Positions 25,501 through 40,500 of a stretch of DNA of 64,000 bases are shown here, piece by piece; the first letter of the stretch is position 1, and every line of letters begins with the position of its first letter. Source of the DNA: Bombyx mori (Eukaryota > Arthropoda > Insecta > Lepidoptera > Bombycidae); assembly GCF_030269925.1 (NCBI RefSeq), contig NC_085116.1, positions 6,882,001 to 6,946,000 of the forward strand, in the 5' to 3' direction. The position numbers and the translations under genes were made by a program. The notes beneath the pieces were generated by a model that saw only the letters and a list, made by a program, of their open reading frames with translations, made no database searches and was not told the DNA's origin.

Positions 25501-28500
25501 GAGCGACGACTTGTTGTTGAGTGAGTCCCGACACCGAGACGTTATTGACTGAGACTAGTTTATCTCCGGCTCGGAGACGACCGTCACTTACCGCTGCACC
25601 CTGAACAAACAAATGAGTATTACTTTAAGGGATTTTATGACCTGGTAACTAAGACCTTTAGGTCAAGTCTTGTTTTAATTTATATTCTTATTTTTATGAA
25701 AAATGATATTTTGGAATGAAATGAGATGAGATATGGGACGTAATATAATCTCAGTAAAATCGTAGTCATTTACTGAGACTTTTTCAGTGGACTTTTTGTA
25801 GGATCCCGAGAAGTTACGTCCAGCGGCTTTGTTTTATTTTCCCACATTTAAGTATGCACTTTTATAGATAGTAAATAGTTAATAAACCACCGTTATTACA
25901 CATTTAAACCTGAAGATACACTAAATAAATAGACAAACTAAAACAAATCACACAATTTCACTCCTTGCATTTCCGCCAAAAAGTCAAACTGAGTATTAAA
26001 TATTTACTGTACACAGAAAATACAATCATAAAAAGTACATATTGTTTTGTTTTTTAATATTATACGGCCAGCTTAAGACGTAAAGAAAGAGGCAGACTTA
26101 AAAAGAAATGGATGGAATGCGTGAAGGATGAGATGCGTAAAAGGGGAAGGAGCGAATAAATGGTATATGATAGAGGAGTATGGAAGGAGAGACAAGCATT
26201 ACTGAAAAACCTATATGTCTACGCAGCGACTTGTACATTTGGCAGTGCTCTAGGGAATTGTTTGAGATGATCTCCTTTCCGGCTCAGACCATCCGGCCCT
26301 GGCATGATCTCTTAAAAGGTGTTCCCTGAGCGCTACGAAATACTATTATCTAAAGGCGGTTTGAAATGAGTCCTTAGTGATGATACGCGATTTGATTCAG
26401 CCTTATAGCTAATTTCATGAGCAGCGGTAACCATCAGAAGCGCTGTTGGCTGGTCTGCTTAATAATACAATAAAAATACGTTATCTTCTATTTTAGAAAA
26501 TTAATTAGCCGCGAATTCTGGATTAGCTTTTTTGATCTTATCATGGAAACTGCTTTTTCAAACTCTACTGTATCTCTTTTAATCAATTATTTAATTTATG
26601 TTACTACTAAAAGCTGTTTGATACAAACGTGGCCTACCTTTGGTAAAATATTCTTGATATAAATAGGGCAATGTCCTCCGGTAGGGTTGTCCCTTGTCGT
26701 GATCGTGAAGCCAAGTCCCTTCTCGCCCTTGACCAGAGTTACGGAAACGGTTTGTGTGGCGCCACTGACGTGCTTAGTGCTCGGACTCACGGGTACTTCC
26801 AGCCCTGTGATCGCGCGTTCGCTTCCCCCTGCAATATTACATCAACAAATATATCGCACCTTTAGAATTACTAGTGGTCCCCCCGTAGTCGAAATTCGAC
26901 TCTAATTAATTGAAATTATAGGTTTATACATTGTTATGATTCTATTGTCAAAAACTATTATTATACTTCTATAATGACAGATTTTGTCAAGACTACCCAC
27001 ACTTTAGACAAATATTAATAAAGACATACAATATTTAATCTATTCTCAGTTTGACCACAGACTATAGGCAATAACAAAAGTTTTACTATAAACAAATAGT
27101 ATGCATGCGTGTGTGTGTCAAATACACGGTAGTGTGTGTAATGTTTTTTATTATTGACATAATATATTTTGATTATGCATAATTGAAAAAAATATTAACA
27201 TTTTAGACTCCTATCTCTATATTCTCTATAAGTGTGGGAAATTTCATACTCCTCCGTCCACGCGATTTTCGTTAACAGGGGTACAAAGTTTTTGCTTCAC
27301 GTCTTTGGAAAACATCGAGTGAAGTTTTCAAACCGAAAAAACGTAGAGGGGACGGTGCGAAAGAGAGCGATGGATAAGTTTGTTCCTTTATAAGCTACTT
27401 TTGGTCATTTGATTACTAAGAGTTGCTGAAAAGGGTCGTTTTAGCTCCGTTTATGAATTATGAAATGAGTCTCTATAATTAATAGGCGCGATATTACATT
27501 ATATTTAAATTTTATAACGTTAGATTCGTAGACGAATGAACTTAGTTACTAATTACAAATTAATCTAATGAATCATTAATGTTATCGACCTTAAAAGCGT
27601 TGTATATCGAGATTTAATTAGGACTTCGACCTGATACTGCTTCGGAATTGGTGGCCGGATCCGCACTGTGATGTCTATGGGCTCCTCTATTTACGTTTAT
27701 ATATAGCGCGATGTGGTAAATGTACCACATGGTCCTTTGATGAGCAGAGATCATAGTAGTAGTGATAGTAATGCATATTTAAGACTGAGGTTTAATGTAC
27801 CTTCAGGTAAGAGATCGAGAGGGCGCTCTTGAATTGAATGAGCACTGGCCACGTTGTTAACTCCCGTCACCCATCGGAGCATGTCTTCTACTCTGTGAAT
27901 TAAAAAAAAAACAATATAAATGGGACTTTTTGGCGGGAACGCGAGGAGTGAATTTGTGTAATTTGTTTTATTTTGTATATTTAGTGTTTCTTCAAGTTTG
28001 AATGTGTAATAACGGTGGTTTATTAACTGTTTAATATTTGTCAAAGTGCACAAATGTGGGAAAATGAAACAAAGCCGCTGGACGTAACTTCTCTGGATCC
28101 TCCAAAAAGTCCAGTAAAAATCTCAGTAAATGACCACCATTTTACTGAGATTATATTTCATCCCATATCATCTCATTTCATTTAATTTCATTCCAGTTGA
28201 TTAATGTCTCAAATTAATCATCTTCACTCCCTATTTTTATTTTTCATAAAAATAAGAATGTAAATTAAAATAAGACATGACTTAAAGATCTTAGTTACCA
28301 GGTCATAAAATCCCTTAAAAAAAATATAAATGGCATTTGTATCTCGAGCTTTAGTCACATGACTATTGACAAGTTTTTCTTGAAAGTGGTTTTATTATTG
28401 TGATTACAGGAACTCATTAAGACCAACATGAATGCCGCCATCTTCAGATACGACTTCCAAATTTTTAATTGTAGGTACTAGGTAAGTAAAACTATGTTCA

Positions 28501-31500
28501 CGAGTGCTAATAGCCAGTAAGATTTGAATTCGATTTCAAAACAGAAATATAACTGGCATTGTTAAAATGCTTTTCTTAACTTCAGTTAAGAAATCTTGGA
28601 TGTAAATTTCAATTTTATGTTAATTGAGTAATTTATTGATATGCTTATAGAAGAGTTTATTAAAAGATTTGCAGGTTTTTTTTTAAATCGGTTGTTATAA
28701 ATATCCGTTTAAAAAGTTAAATCGGTTGATATAAAAATCCTTTTAAAAAATAAAATCGGTTGGTATAAGTATCCGTTTTTTAGTGTTTCGAACTATGTAT
28801 AAGAATATTTTATCGGAACCAAGAATAACACAAGACATAATAAAAAATAAATAAAAAAGTTCCACAAGACTTACCTATGGTTTTGATGGTCGTTAACAGA
28901 AGACGTGTCCTGTCCCAGCGGCTCTCTCCTGGCGTCGCGCGGTAAGCTCTTGCTGCCGTAACTCTGTATTCGTTCGGCTGCATCTAACCACACGCCACTC
29001 CTACGAAAGAATACCAACCAATACATTTGTAAATTAATGAATTAAAACGAAGCTGTTCTTTATACGATCACAAGTTGAAGAGGAAAGTATTTTATAAATG
29101 TATTATTTTTCTGTATTGATAACAAAAACGCAAACACTATTTTTACCATAAAAGTTTTTAATTATATACAGGAAAATGAGCTCTATCTAAGTGTCATTAG
29201 GAGTCTACACAGCGGCAGAATGTAAACGCCGTCGCTCACATTGAGTCATAAGGACCAATCTCTATTTAATTTGTGTAACGCCTTACAGAACTTTGTCGTA
29301 GAACTGTGCAGGGAATTTTTGTCGAACAGTGTGACAGTATCTTGAAAAGTGCTCTAACTCTAAAGAGTTATTCGAAATTTGAAATGACTCGGGCATTATA
29401 CCTAATCACCTTAAATTTTTTACGTCATACCATTAAGCTTTAGAACTAGTTAACTAACTATTAACAAGATGACGCCAAAAGTCCGCATAGTAATAGTACA
29501 TTAGTATTGAAACGTCTAAATACCTCCAGAAATTGCCCATTTTATAAGACGATCTTTCTTCAAACTAGATTAGTCTTAAATAGTGAGCAGTTAACGTCCT
29601 AATGTGACCTGTAAAGTAAACTAAGACTAGATTTATATTTACCCTGGCCCGGAAAACTGCATAGATAACCTATTAGACTGCCTCTGAAAGTGTTGACCGG
29701 AGTGCCCGTGTCGTTCGACATTGGAGTCCGGCTGTCGTCCGTCCGACATCGGATGCACTTTCTGCGTGATGCGGGTGCAATCGTCTCGTCCGACCACCGC
29801 CGCCGACCAGCGTTTCGTCTGTTCTGACACCTGAAAGAAGCATCAGCAAAATTCCCATAGACACAGCCCACTGAATTTCTCGCTGGGTCTTCGCAGTGGA
29901 TCGCGTTTCCGATCCAATGGTAGATTCTGCGAAGTAATGCTATATTGCTAGGGTCAGTGTTAGCAACACTCCCGGCTTGAGCCCCGCGAGCTTACCTACT
30001 ATTTTGGTGAATCTAGAATAGCCCGTCGAAGTTACTAGAATAGGTAGGAAAGAAAAACAAAAATACCCAAAATCAGTTCAGTTTTATTCAAAAAAGAATA
30101 TTAGAAAAACAATTTGCTCTCGATTAAGAGTAGGTACCTTACTCCTTTCCGCAACTAAAACATTCTGTTTCGTTCCGTTATTGTACTCAAACGTAATTAA
30201 ATTAAGCTTTACTCATCAAATTCGATACGAAACGTTTCTGTGTGCGTCAAAATCATATTTGATGACGTCATACTATATGGCACTTATGGACGTCATTCTT
30301 GACCGCGATTTCATATTTTGCAGCATTTGAATATTTCTGCTTATTTATTTTTTTCTATTGTAACACAATTATTATTGGTAAACGTAAACAACAAATTGTT
30401 ATTTAGCGGATTAACATCATGTTTATAACACCACAGCCGAATCGAAATATAGTAGGAGAGCTGGCACCAATTTTTGGGTAGGTATTTGAGGCCCGTACCC
30501 ATCCATTATTTGTTTGATCACCTGGCAGGTAGAAAGCCCTACCGAAATGATCTGTCTTTTTGGGAATCTTATTTTTTAGCTATAAATAACACTCCATTAA
30601 AATTTCAAGCTGCCTCAAAAACATTTTTTATAGTTTTTTGCAAAAAATTTTTGCACGCGTCTGGTAATGTTACAACCCCGATTAAATTGTCTGGCTTATT
30701 TTTTTTCGTATTTATTAAGTATTACACTGCAACATATATAAATTACGTATTGCCTCAAATATATTTTTGGGGAAAAAAAATTAATATTTTTAAAAATGTA
30801 GGGATTGATTTAGCCCCGCTACTCACCAGCCAGGTCTGCAATTCCGTGTTGGAATATAATAGGAGAGGTATGTGACAAGTTTTCAGCTTACCTCAAATAC
30901 CTACCCAAAAATTGGTACCAGCTCTCGGACTAATAGTGTTCACATCTTAATTGATTCTTTATTACAGCGTAATTAGCTACATACTAATATATTATGTAAG
31001 TATAACGGTTTTAATATTAAGCTTATAGCTGCTCCGTACCTGTCTTTGGGGAGGTAAGGTATCCTGGTGTAAGGATGGTTCACTGCCTCGTCTGACCTGC
31101 AGCCCATTAACGCCATCTTCGAGGTCAGCCTCGCCCACCTCCACACAGGAGTCAGGGTGGGGAACCCGAATGCTCCCACCGACCCCACCGCCTCCCTGCA
31201 AAAAATGTTATTTGCCTATGATATGCAGAACATAGTATCTATATATAACACAAACATATATGGACCACCTTTTTTATTGCTCTAGGTAGATACTACAAAA
31301 GGTAATTACATAGATTTTGTCGAATTCATTTTAAGATACTTTGTAATTTTTTCACTGTGGTAGTCGTTCCTAAACATATATTACGTATCTATTTACTAAG
31401 AAAAATTGAACCCTTTCCACAGGATTAAAGTCTTGGTATAGTCGCATGACTGCATGATAATTAGATTACAATTTAAAGACGTCACTAAACCTAGACGATA

Positions 31501-34500
31501 GCTTCGCCCGTTTTTTTTCCAGATTATCCAATTTAGCTTAAGATTAGTTTAAGAATAGAACCGCACATCCGGTCATTTCCCAAAGGTAAAAATGACAAAG
31601 ATTTTCACTGGAGAATGGGTAGCAATTTTCTCCGAGTTTTATATCAGGGTAAAGTAAAAACGATAGTCAACAGGAATTTACTGGTGGTAGGGGGAATTAT
31701 AAACCTGCGCGGGTAGGTGTACCTACCACTCCCCTACCTATTTCTACCACGAAGAAGTACGGCGTTCTGGTTTGAACGGGAAACCTATTAACAATACAAT
31801 TGAGATTTCGACCTCAAATCTTAACGTGGTAATATCTATCGGATCCGGTAACCACTCAACAATAGATGATACGTGAACTCGTACATACATCTGCGCGATA
31901 AAAAAATGAAACATTTCTTAAATGATAACTTCCGTTATTTTATTTCCCTTGCGATTTTGTTTTTAATATGATCACGTATTTTCACAATTCTAACACTACT
32001 GCAGTTGTACTGTAGACAAAAAAGCGGCCTTCAATAATCGACATTCAATGGACCGTACTTTCCGTTCGTGTTCTTGCAACATCAAATACTTTTATAACAA
32101 TCCTGTACCTTCGGCAAAACTACGGTCTTGGCATGCGTAACTACATTTAAAATATTCCGCATTTATCAGTAAAAGGCATTTGAAAACAAATACATATAGC
32201 ATATTATTTTAAATTCTAATAAACTTTTTATTTTAATTATAGTTCATATTTCCTCACTTAATATTATAAATGTGAAAGTGTGTTTATTTGTTTATTTGTG
32301 TGTTTGTTTTCCTTCTTTCAATTCGAAACGAAGCAACGGAGTGACTTCTTTTTTAATTGATATTGCTAGATCACGAGAGTGACATCGACTACGTTGTATC
32401 CTAAAAAAAAAGCTCATTCTCAAGGGGAAGACTGACACTTTTGATCACGCAAGCGAAGCCACGGTAACAGCTACTTAAACTATAAGATATTTTGTTGAAG
32501 AATCCATCGTAAATCTCTATGACTATAAAATGTATTAATCAATAAACCGTTGTCGTTTGGAATAAGAATTCACAAGTCTAGATCTATTTTCAAGTATAAG
32601 TGCAACTTATAGCTGGTTGGTCTTAGTGCGTGCAGGCGGCGTAATCCTGTTAGCCTCGTTTCTATGATGGTTTGTATGAGGGGCGTGGCAACAATCATAC
32701 TCAATAAGTACAAAGTTTACAGGCTTAGAGAATAAATACCGAACTACACGTATGTAGGTACTTGTTCGTATGAACGCGGAGCAACTTTTTGCATTCAATA
32801 TCCAGCGTGATCAAAGCCAGGCAGCATTGATCTTAAGCCTTTCTAGATACGAGTATCGGTAGTATGCGGGCGTGGATTCGTTTGTATTTAATATTTAGGA
32901 AAGTTATGCTTTCGGATAAAAATAGTTAGTTAAAAATGAAATACGTCAGACAGTCATAACTAGTTCGACATTTTACTTTACGTACTGCTCATATAGGTTG
33001 ATGCCTGGTCTAGCTAGGTACGAGTATATAGGGATATTACGTACGAATGATTTTTAAATAAATAAATAAAACTTATAATAAAAAAGAAACAAGCGAAATT
33101 TAGACGTAATTACTGTCGGTATGGTATTGTGAGTCTTCTCACCCCGAATGCAGCTATCGCAAGTAGTCATGAGGTGCGATTTCACGTTGTAAATGTCTTT
33201 GACATGAATAAAATCAACTCAGGCCAATTATAACGAAATTATTGGTGTTGTATATTAATTTTTAATAATTTGGTATTTGTCTTATATTAAATTGATATGC
33301 ATGAACGCGATTTATCACGAACACTTGATAGTTTTATACGTGCATGTCCAATCATGAAAAAGATAATCGTAAATTTTATTGTTTTTAAAATATTATAAAT
33401 ATAATGAATTTAGTACTATAATAAAAAAACTGGATAATAAGTATGAATGCATTTTCACAATTGCACTCACCTGTTTCGCATTTTGTGAACAAGTACATGA
33501 ATAACAAGTTCCCATTTTGAAGCAACAAAAATATGAACACGATGTTTTGCGATGAAACATTTCCCGATTTTATTTCAAGTAATCTATGTGAAACAAATTT
33601 AAACAAGTTACGACTTGTATTCTAAGTCGAAAATTTTCCCGCCAAATGAATTCCATTTTTTTGGCAAAAGCAAACATTCCATTCAGCCTTTTAAAAAAAA
33701 AATAAGATTCTCAACAAGTACCTAAATGAAAAATGCTGGTTTAAAATTTATTTTCGCAAGGAGTAAGAAGTGCACAAGATCGTGGCTTAATATTAACACT
33801 ACGACATCAGATGTTTCGAATAATTTACAGTGTTGCAGTAAAGTATTTACTTAATATTTTATATTATTATTATTTATTATTACATATTTCACTAAGTGAA
33901 ATGTTGATATTTTGTGTTAGGAATGAAGAAAATAAAACTAACATACCCGAAACATGTCAGGAGAAGCAGTGCCAGCTGATGATCCACTAGCGCCATCTGC
34001 TTGTGCCGCCCTTGGTTGAGGCGTTTGACTGGTACACTCAGCGGTGAGGGTTTCACGGTCGTCGGCGACATCACAAACTCGATCATCTGGATCTAGAATG
34101 CCACCGGAATTGGCTCGAAGAGCTCGAACTCCAATCCACGTTTCTGGACCCTATAATTAAAATAAAAAATAAAATTTAGTTTAAGAATTTAGTAAAGCGT
34201 ATACAATGAACTCCCAATAAATCGTTTAAAGATGGATTATTGCAAATGTTTTATGAATTAATTCTCACATAAAGTTCTAAAACAATAATTCATTTCCATA
34301 AAACTAAGATTTTTACCGTTACAATACTGACCATATCTTATCCATAAAAAATACCCATTGAAAATCATGAGATTGTGAATAAAGGAAAGTATTCTTTTTT
34401 TTAATTAAATCAAATTATTTGTAATACGGATAAAGAACAAGTCAACCAAGTACATAAATCTTACAAAACAAACAGTAAAGATATGTCATAAAGTGTAATG

Positions 34501-37500
34501 TCGTGGAATTATGTAATAAAAAAAAGATCTGGTAAAATCTTGTCTCCGAAAACTCAAGAGCAAATGGTATTATTAATTATTATTATTAAAACCATATTTA
34601 TAAACAAATTCATTTTCTTTTTGCATCGATGCGTCAAAGAGCTCACAGCCTACCTCGTGTTAAGTAACCTATAGACATCAGTACCTTAATAACGCCAATC
34701 ACTTTGAAACATGACGTCTAAGTCTGAATTGAATAGTACAACCGCTGAACCAGCTTTCAAAACCAAGCGTGGCAGAAATGAACAGGGCAGTGGTTTCTAC
34801 CCTTGCGAGCTAAAAAGGCACCCTATAACCAGAAATTGCTCAAGTTATATCTTACGACTTTTATTACATGATGTTATTCTTTCTTCGAGCAATCTATTCG
34901 TGAGCATGTATTGAGCATGTACGTATTTCGTTAGAAAAATTTGTATCTGCCCGCGGGATTTGAGCAACGGCAGTCTGATCGCTCGATATGAGTAGTACAG
35001 CGGGCTTTTATACCACCACAACATCTAGCATCTACTACTGTCATACTGTCACTAACCATTTCATAAATAATAACCGTATGGCATATATATATAACATATC
35101 ATATAATATTTTTTAGCCTTGTGAGAGTTTAAAATTCAGAGGAGAATCTTCGCCGTGCCATTAAATTAATGAATAATTTAAGACAATGAAATTAAAATTT
35201 CAGAAATACTAAATGGACAAGGCCAGGGTTCAGTTTTAATATCATTTACTAATAAATCTTGTTAACTTAATTTTGTAGTTTTTATCTAAAGTCTCTAAGC
35301 ATGTTTCTGAGAGTATATAATCGAAACTATGAGCATTAAAATTAACCTGTTCCATAGATTAAATAGTATTTAGTAGTTTTATATATTTTTTTTATTGCTT
35401 AGATGGATGGACGAACTCACCGCTCATCTAGTGATCACCTTTAGATATAAACAACGTAAATGCTGCCACCCAGCTCGAAATAGTTTTAATGTCTCAGTTT
35501 TTACAGTAAAACGGCTGCCCCACCCTTCGAACTGAAACGCATTACTGCTTCACAGCAGCGTAGACAGAGTGGTGGTCCTCACCGATGCGAACTTACAAGA
35601 CGTCCTACTGCTTTTAATACTTTAATGTGGTCTATTTATAATATCTCTTCTATTTATAATATATAATATTCTATCTATCTATTTATATTATTTCTATTTA
35701 TAATATTTATAATATTCTATTTATAATATCTATCTAAATTCTATTCTATTATATTTATATATCTATCTCTCTATTTATAATATTTATAATATTTAGGTAA
35801 ATAAAAGTTATTTTTGGATCCTTTAATACTGTCCATTAAAAAAAATCCTGACAAAATTGAATTGCGTAAAAACTCATTGTTCGATTCCGTTTTGTGTTTT
35901 TGTTTTCACAACCAACATAATAAAGCAGGAACCGAGATGTTCCCACGCAGTATTTATTTTGCTCTGTATTCATCTCAGTGAATGGCTCGATCTTGTCTGT
36001 GTGTGAGTGTGTGTGTATCTTGTGTTTTGTATGGCTCGTCGTCAGCCATTGTTTGTATGTCAATTCTACGCGATGTCAACTCAACGGCTTTTTATGAGGC
36101 GTATTTTTATCATAACCAAACTATAGAAATGGTAGAGCTGTGTTTCGAAGAAGAAAAATAAAATTACTTGATTATTTATAATACCTAATCAAAAAGATTA
36201 AACATCTACCAAGTAGGTAATACTACTTTTATAAGATTATTCCAGTTTTTGGAACGAAGTTCCTTAGGGGACGATGCGCAGGGGTACCCTAACCGGGAAA
36301 AAACGTCCGCAACGTAAGATTTTTACTATTTATGTTATAGTCTTAGTATGATGGCTATACAGTGTCTAATGTATAGTCTAGGTGATGACGGTTATTACTA
36401 TTATTCATATAAATAGGTGTTTCTTTGTATATTATTATTATATATCTCTTATAAGTCATTGTGAATAAAGTAAAGTTGATAACTTTGTAAAGTAGTTTTT
36501 TATTTTTTTTATCAATAAAAAAAATCATAATAAAAAATGTATACCCGAATAATTATTTTCTTTATACCTCGAATAGAACTGAAAATTAATATTTTTATAA
36601 TAAGGAACTTCGTTCCTATCCGGTGTCCTACGACACCACACATCATTTTTTTTTTCTCTCAACATCATAATATAATAAAAAACACTGGAACGCATAAATT
36701 CAGGCAACTGAACTTTATTATTAAATTAATAGAAAGTAATTCGGTACCCATGTAACTGATCTTCGAGTTGGTTCCTTAGCGCGAAGTCGTGCCAACTTCT
36801 TGAGTCTTGGTGGTGGTACTGGAGTAGCTAGCGCTAGAGTAGAATTATCCATTCTAGCATATCCTCATCCGAACGAACGGTGTCACTTTTATTTCACATT
36901 TTAACGTCATAGCCTTCGATTACACTCACTTAACACAGAGAAGCGGTGGAACGAAAATAACGCTGTTTTAACTAATAAAGAAACAAGTATTCAGTAAGTG
37001 GAACTCTTCGCTTCACTCGTGCTACTGATTTGCATGAGTGAAGCAAAGCGTTTAGAGGATAGGTCAGTGGCGCGAACAAAACCTTGGCCTTCGCGCGTCG
37101 GTGACCAAACACAGTCTCCCACTCGCGTGCCCGCCACCAGATGCTATGGGCAGTGAGTGATACGCTCCATGAGAGGAATTGTGAATCATAACTGTAAATC
37201 GTATACTTTTATCTGGGACATAATACTATTTTTAGAGTATATACACTATTATGGCGTTAGTAGCCAATTTTTCAGAATATTAATATCTAGTTAGCGGTTT
37301 GTTTATCGTTTTAACGTACTCGGTGAGATTTGTATTAGACGTTTTGTTTTTCAATCAATTTCTTCTAAATCTAATAAATTATTGCCCGTCGACATTCATT
37401 AATAACTGTGAAACAAAATTAGCTTTTGGAATGATGTACATTTTGCAAAAGATTACAAATCACACAGCCTATATGCAGATGCAAATCATGGTTTATCGAA

Positions 37501-40500
37501 AGAAAAAAATGTTGAAACATGCAGAAACTATCAAAGTACAATCAATAAACACACAACTCAACGCTTTCCAAGAAAATACAACAGTAAAGAAGCCGACGAC
37601 ATCCTATCAACTTACAAAGTTGTTTATTCAATTTTTAATCGCAGTTCGAAATAAGTTAGAAGTAATGCTATTTACTTTATTGTCTCACCGATCACCGATG
37701 CCAGTGCCAACGTCAGCAATACCACAGCACAGCTGAGCCGCTGCATATAGTTTTGGTTTACTTTTATACGCTAAGTACGGTTTTACGCAGCCTTGCCGTA
37801 ATAAATGGTATCATGCAACCTTGGTTGTTGTGTTGACAAAAATAACACTGCTGTTTATCACAGTTTGCAATACGTATATGGCATGGTAATGACTATTCAT
37901 GAACTATTATCTAAGTAGATACAATTTGTTGATGCCCTAACGCGGCGCCGAAGTACGGACGGAAATGCACGCCCGTTCGGTCTGAAAACACGTGTACCGA
38001 ATAACAAATGGATAACGTTACGTCAAACGATTATAAAACTGAATTAATAATTTAGTTCAAAACCCTATTAAGCACGATAGTATTTAATTACAGAAAGAGC
38101 CTACACAATATCATCATTAAAACAGATGACTTCATTATCGCAATTTACAGTGATTATGACCCTCATACGTTCTAATGATTCATTCGTTAAGTCCAACCAT
38201 TTTAGGTCAGTTGATTTTGTTTGCAGTTCTTTTGATCAGTCTACCTCTGTTATTAGACCACGAATACATAGAGCAGACCGGTCGGAGACGTAGGTACAAT
38301 GTTGCAGTTAATGCCTCAAGGCAAGTCGCGAAATTGTTATGCAAATAAATGATTGCACTCACACTTACAATTTGAATGTTAAGAAGTATGGCACAATTCC
38401 TTTTTACTTATCTACTTTAAATGAAAACGACCACTTTTTTTTCTTGAATATAAAGAGAATCACTCCCGAGAACTTCATATTTACAAGGATTCGACAGGTC
38501 AGGAAAACAATTAGACAAAAAAAAAAACTTTTGAAAAATGCAATTCAGTACAGCACAAATACAACCAGAACTAGATGAAAAGTTTACTCATGACCTAGAA
38601 GGACTGAATGCTTCGCCAACTCAACAAGAAAAATAAATTACAGAATGTTAATTAGTCGAATCTTGACACAAGTATTTTTGTGTAATCGCTCATAAAAGGA
38701 GGTACCAGCTTTTCTATCACAGCACAATCATATTCACTGTTGTTTATACGATTTTCACATAAAAAAAATAAGGGTAATCGATTTTCTTTTTTTCGTAAAC
38801 CATTAACGAATGAATTTTAGTTCTTTTTTATTTCGGACATAGTGCGAATCGTGAACGCACAAACGCGCTTCGTCGCGGTACATTCACAACTGAAGAGTCA
38901 ACTGAACTGAACAGTTGAAGCCGTCTACCGAGCCGGTACGATTAGAAAGATCTTCAACGACGACCACAAATAAAAACTGAACGATAACACTGCTGAACCG
39001 CGATCTATCTAATGTATTTTCAAGGTTTGCAATATGGGGTAACAAAAAGTGAACACAAGTCGTGTGCCACACGGCTATTTTTACTGCTCAACGGGTAATA
39101 ATATTTCGTTCTCATTTAAAACACGTACGACATTTTTGTAGCTTCAATTTTCCAAATCATCACTACAAATGCATACTAATTATCATATTGACAATAAAAA
39201 TATTCGTGTCACATCGATTAGTAGTTACAACTTATTTCATAACAATCATGATAAGTTAACTCTGAATATTTTACGGTAAACAAGCTGATATTTCGTATTT
39301 AACGACAGCAAATAGGTGTTTCTTTTGAAATTTAAATGCAGATTTTTTAAAAGTTGCTTTGATTCTATTTATTCAAACAACCTTTATCAAACCAATAATA
39401 ACATCAATCTGATTCGAATATATTTTCCAGTAAGACAATCTTTCTTGAGTGTAATGTTTTAAACAATCCACTTAATTCAAGTGGTAGTTCGTACCCATAG
39501 TCTGCGGAGTGCATTTCATAATTAAATCAAGAAAACCACCAGTATACGATTTGAAAACAGAGAAAACTTAACGGTTAATGAATACACTAGCACAAATACC
39601 GTTATTATAAAGCATTGAATAAACCACTATAGAATATGCGTTATTATCAGCAAGTAATACGCTCTGTGTCTGCTTGTCTGTATTTCTTAAATATATGTAC
39701 TAAGGTGAAAATGACATTGTTGGATTTACGTAGGTATTCCATTTTTGAAACCAATTGCCAATGGCGTTTTGCGCCCTAAGCCTTTGTGTAACCTATTATG
39801 ATAGGTGATTGGCTGCTTGCTTTTGCCGTCGAAGGTAATAAAAACACGATATTTACATTTTGAGAATATTAGTTAGTACCACGCGAGATAAGCTAAATTT
39901 AAATGTCTGGTTTTAATTAAATGTATGAATTAAACGGGAGAAAGATATCGAAACACACGTTCGAAAGGAGAAACCATTCAAAAAGATAAATAAGTATTCC
40001 GTGAAATTGCAGAAATCGAGGAACTGGTAGTTCAAACCCATAATTTGAGAGACAAGATAGCTATTGAGGCACCTTCAACTGATTATTACAAATGAGCCGT
40101 TAGAAGAGCATATTATTTAAGTTCGTAGATTGATAATTTAGACGCCGTTGCTTGATTTATGATGGTTGATGCCAGCTAGAAGACTTGCTTCTCATTCGAT
40201 ACCCGCAGAAAGAAAAGGTGAAAAGGTCTGACCAAAAAATTGGTGATTTTTGAAAATAGGAAAATCTCATTTCTGTGGTTAAGTTTCATTTTGGTTGACT
40301 GTGCCTGTTGTGTAATTATCGTAAAAGAATAATTTTGTATTTATCGAGACCGCTCGTATGCCAGTCGTGTAACGTTAATGTACCTATCCCTCCTCAAAAC
40401 GCTAATACCAAAAGTAGTCTCGATTCACTTATGAAAACGATTGAATAAGTGTAAGACGAACAAACACAGTCTCGGATATTAATTTTTATACATTAAAAGA

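Larger units (their letters stand above)
31196..33946 (-). other. baz intron 2, no exon seen
   Basis: This 2.75-kb intron is AT-rich. It contains a diverged BMC1-tail copy (31681-31910) and an RTE/Helitron-like lepidopteran repeat near 32262-32470. I could identify no conserved coding segment on either strand. Confidence 0.6.

Noticed and set aside
30474..30875. 133-codon plus-strand frame
   Set aside because: Lies wholly between the TIRs of a MITE and has no transposase signature.
37299..37736. 145-codon plus-strand frame in intron 1
   Set aside because: Longest frame outside baz besides exon 12, but AT-driven composition (Ile/Leu/Phe/Asn/Lys), no domain, no supporting splice sites and opposite strand to the host gene. 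Likely chance.
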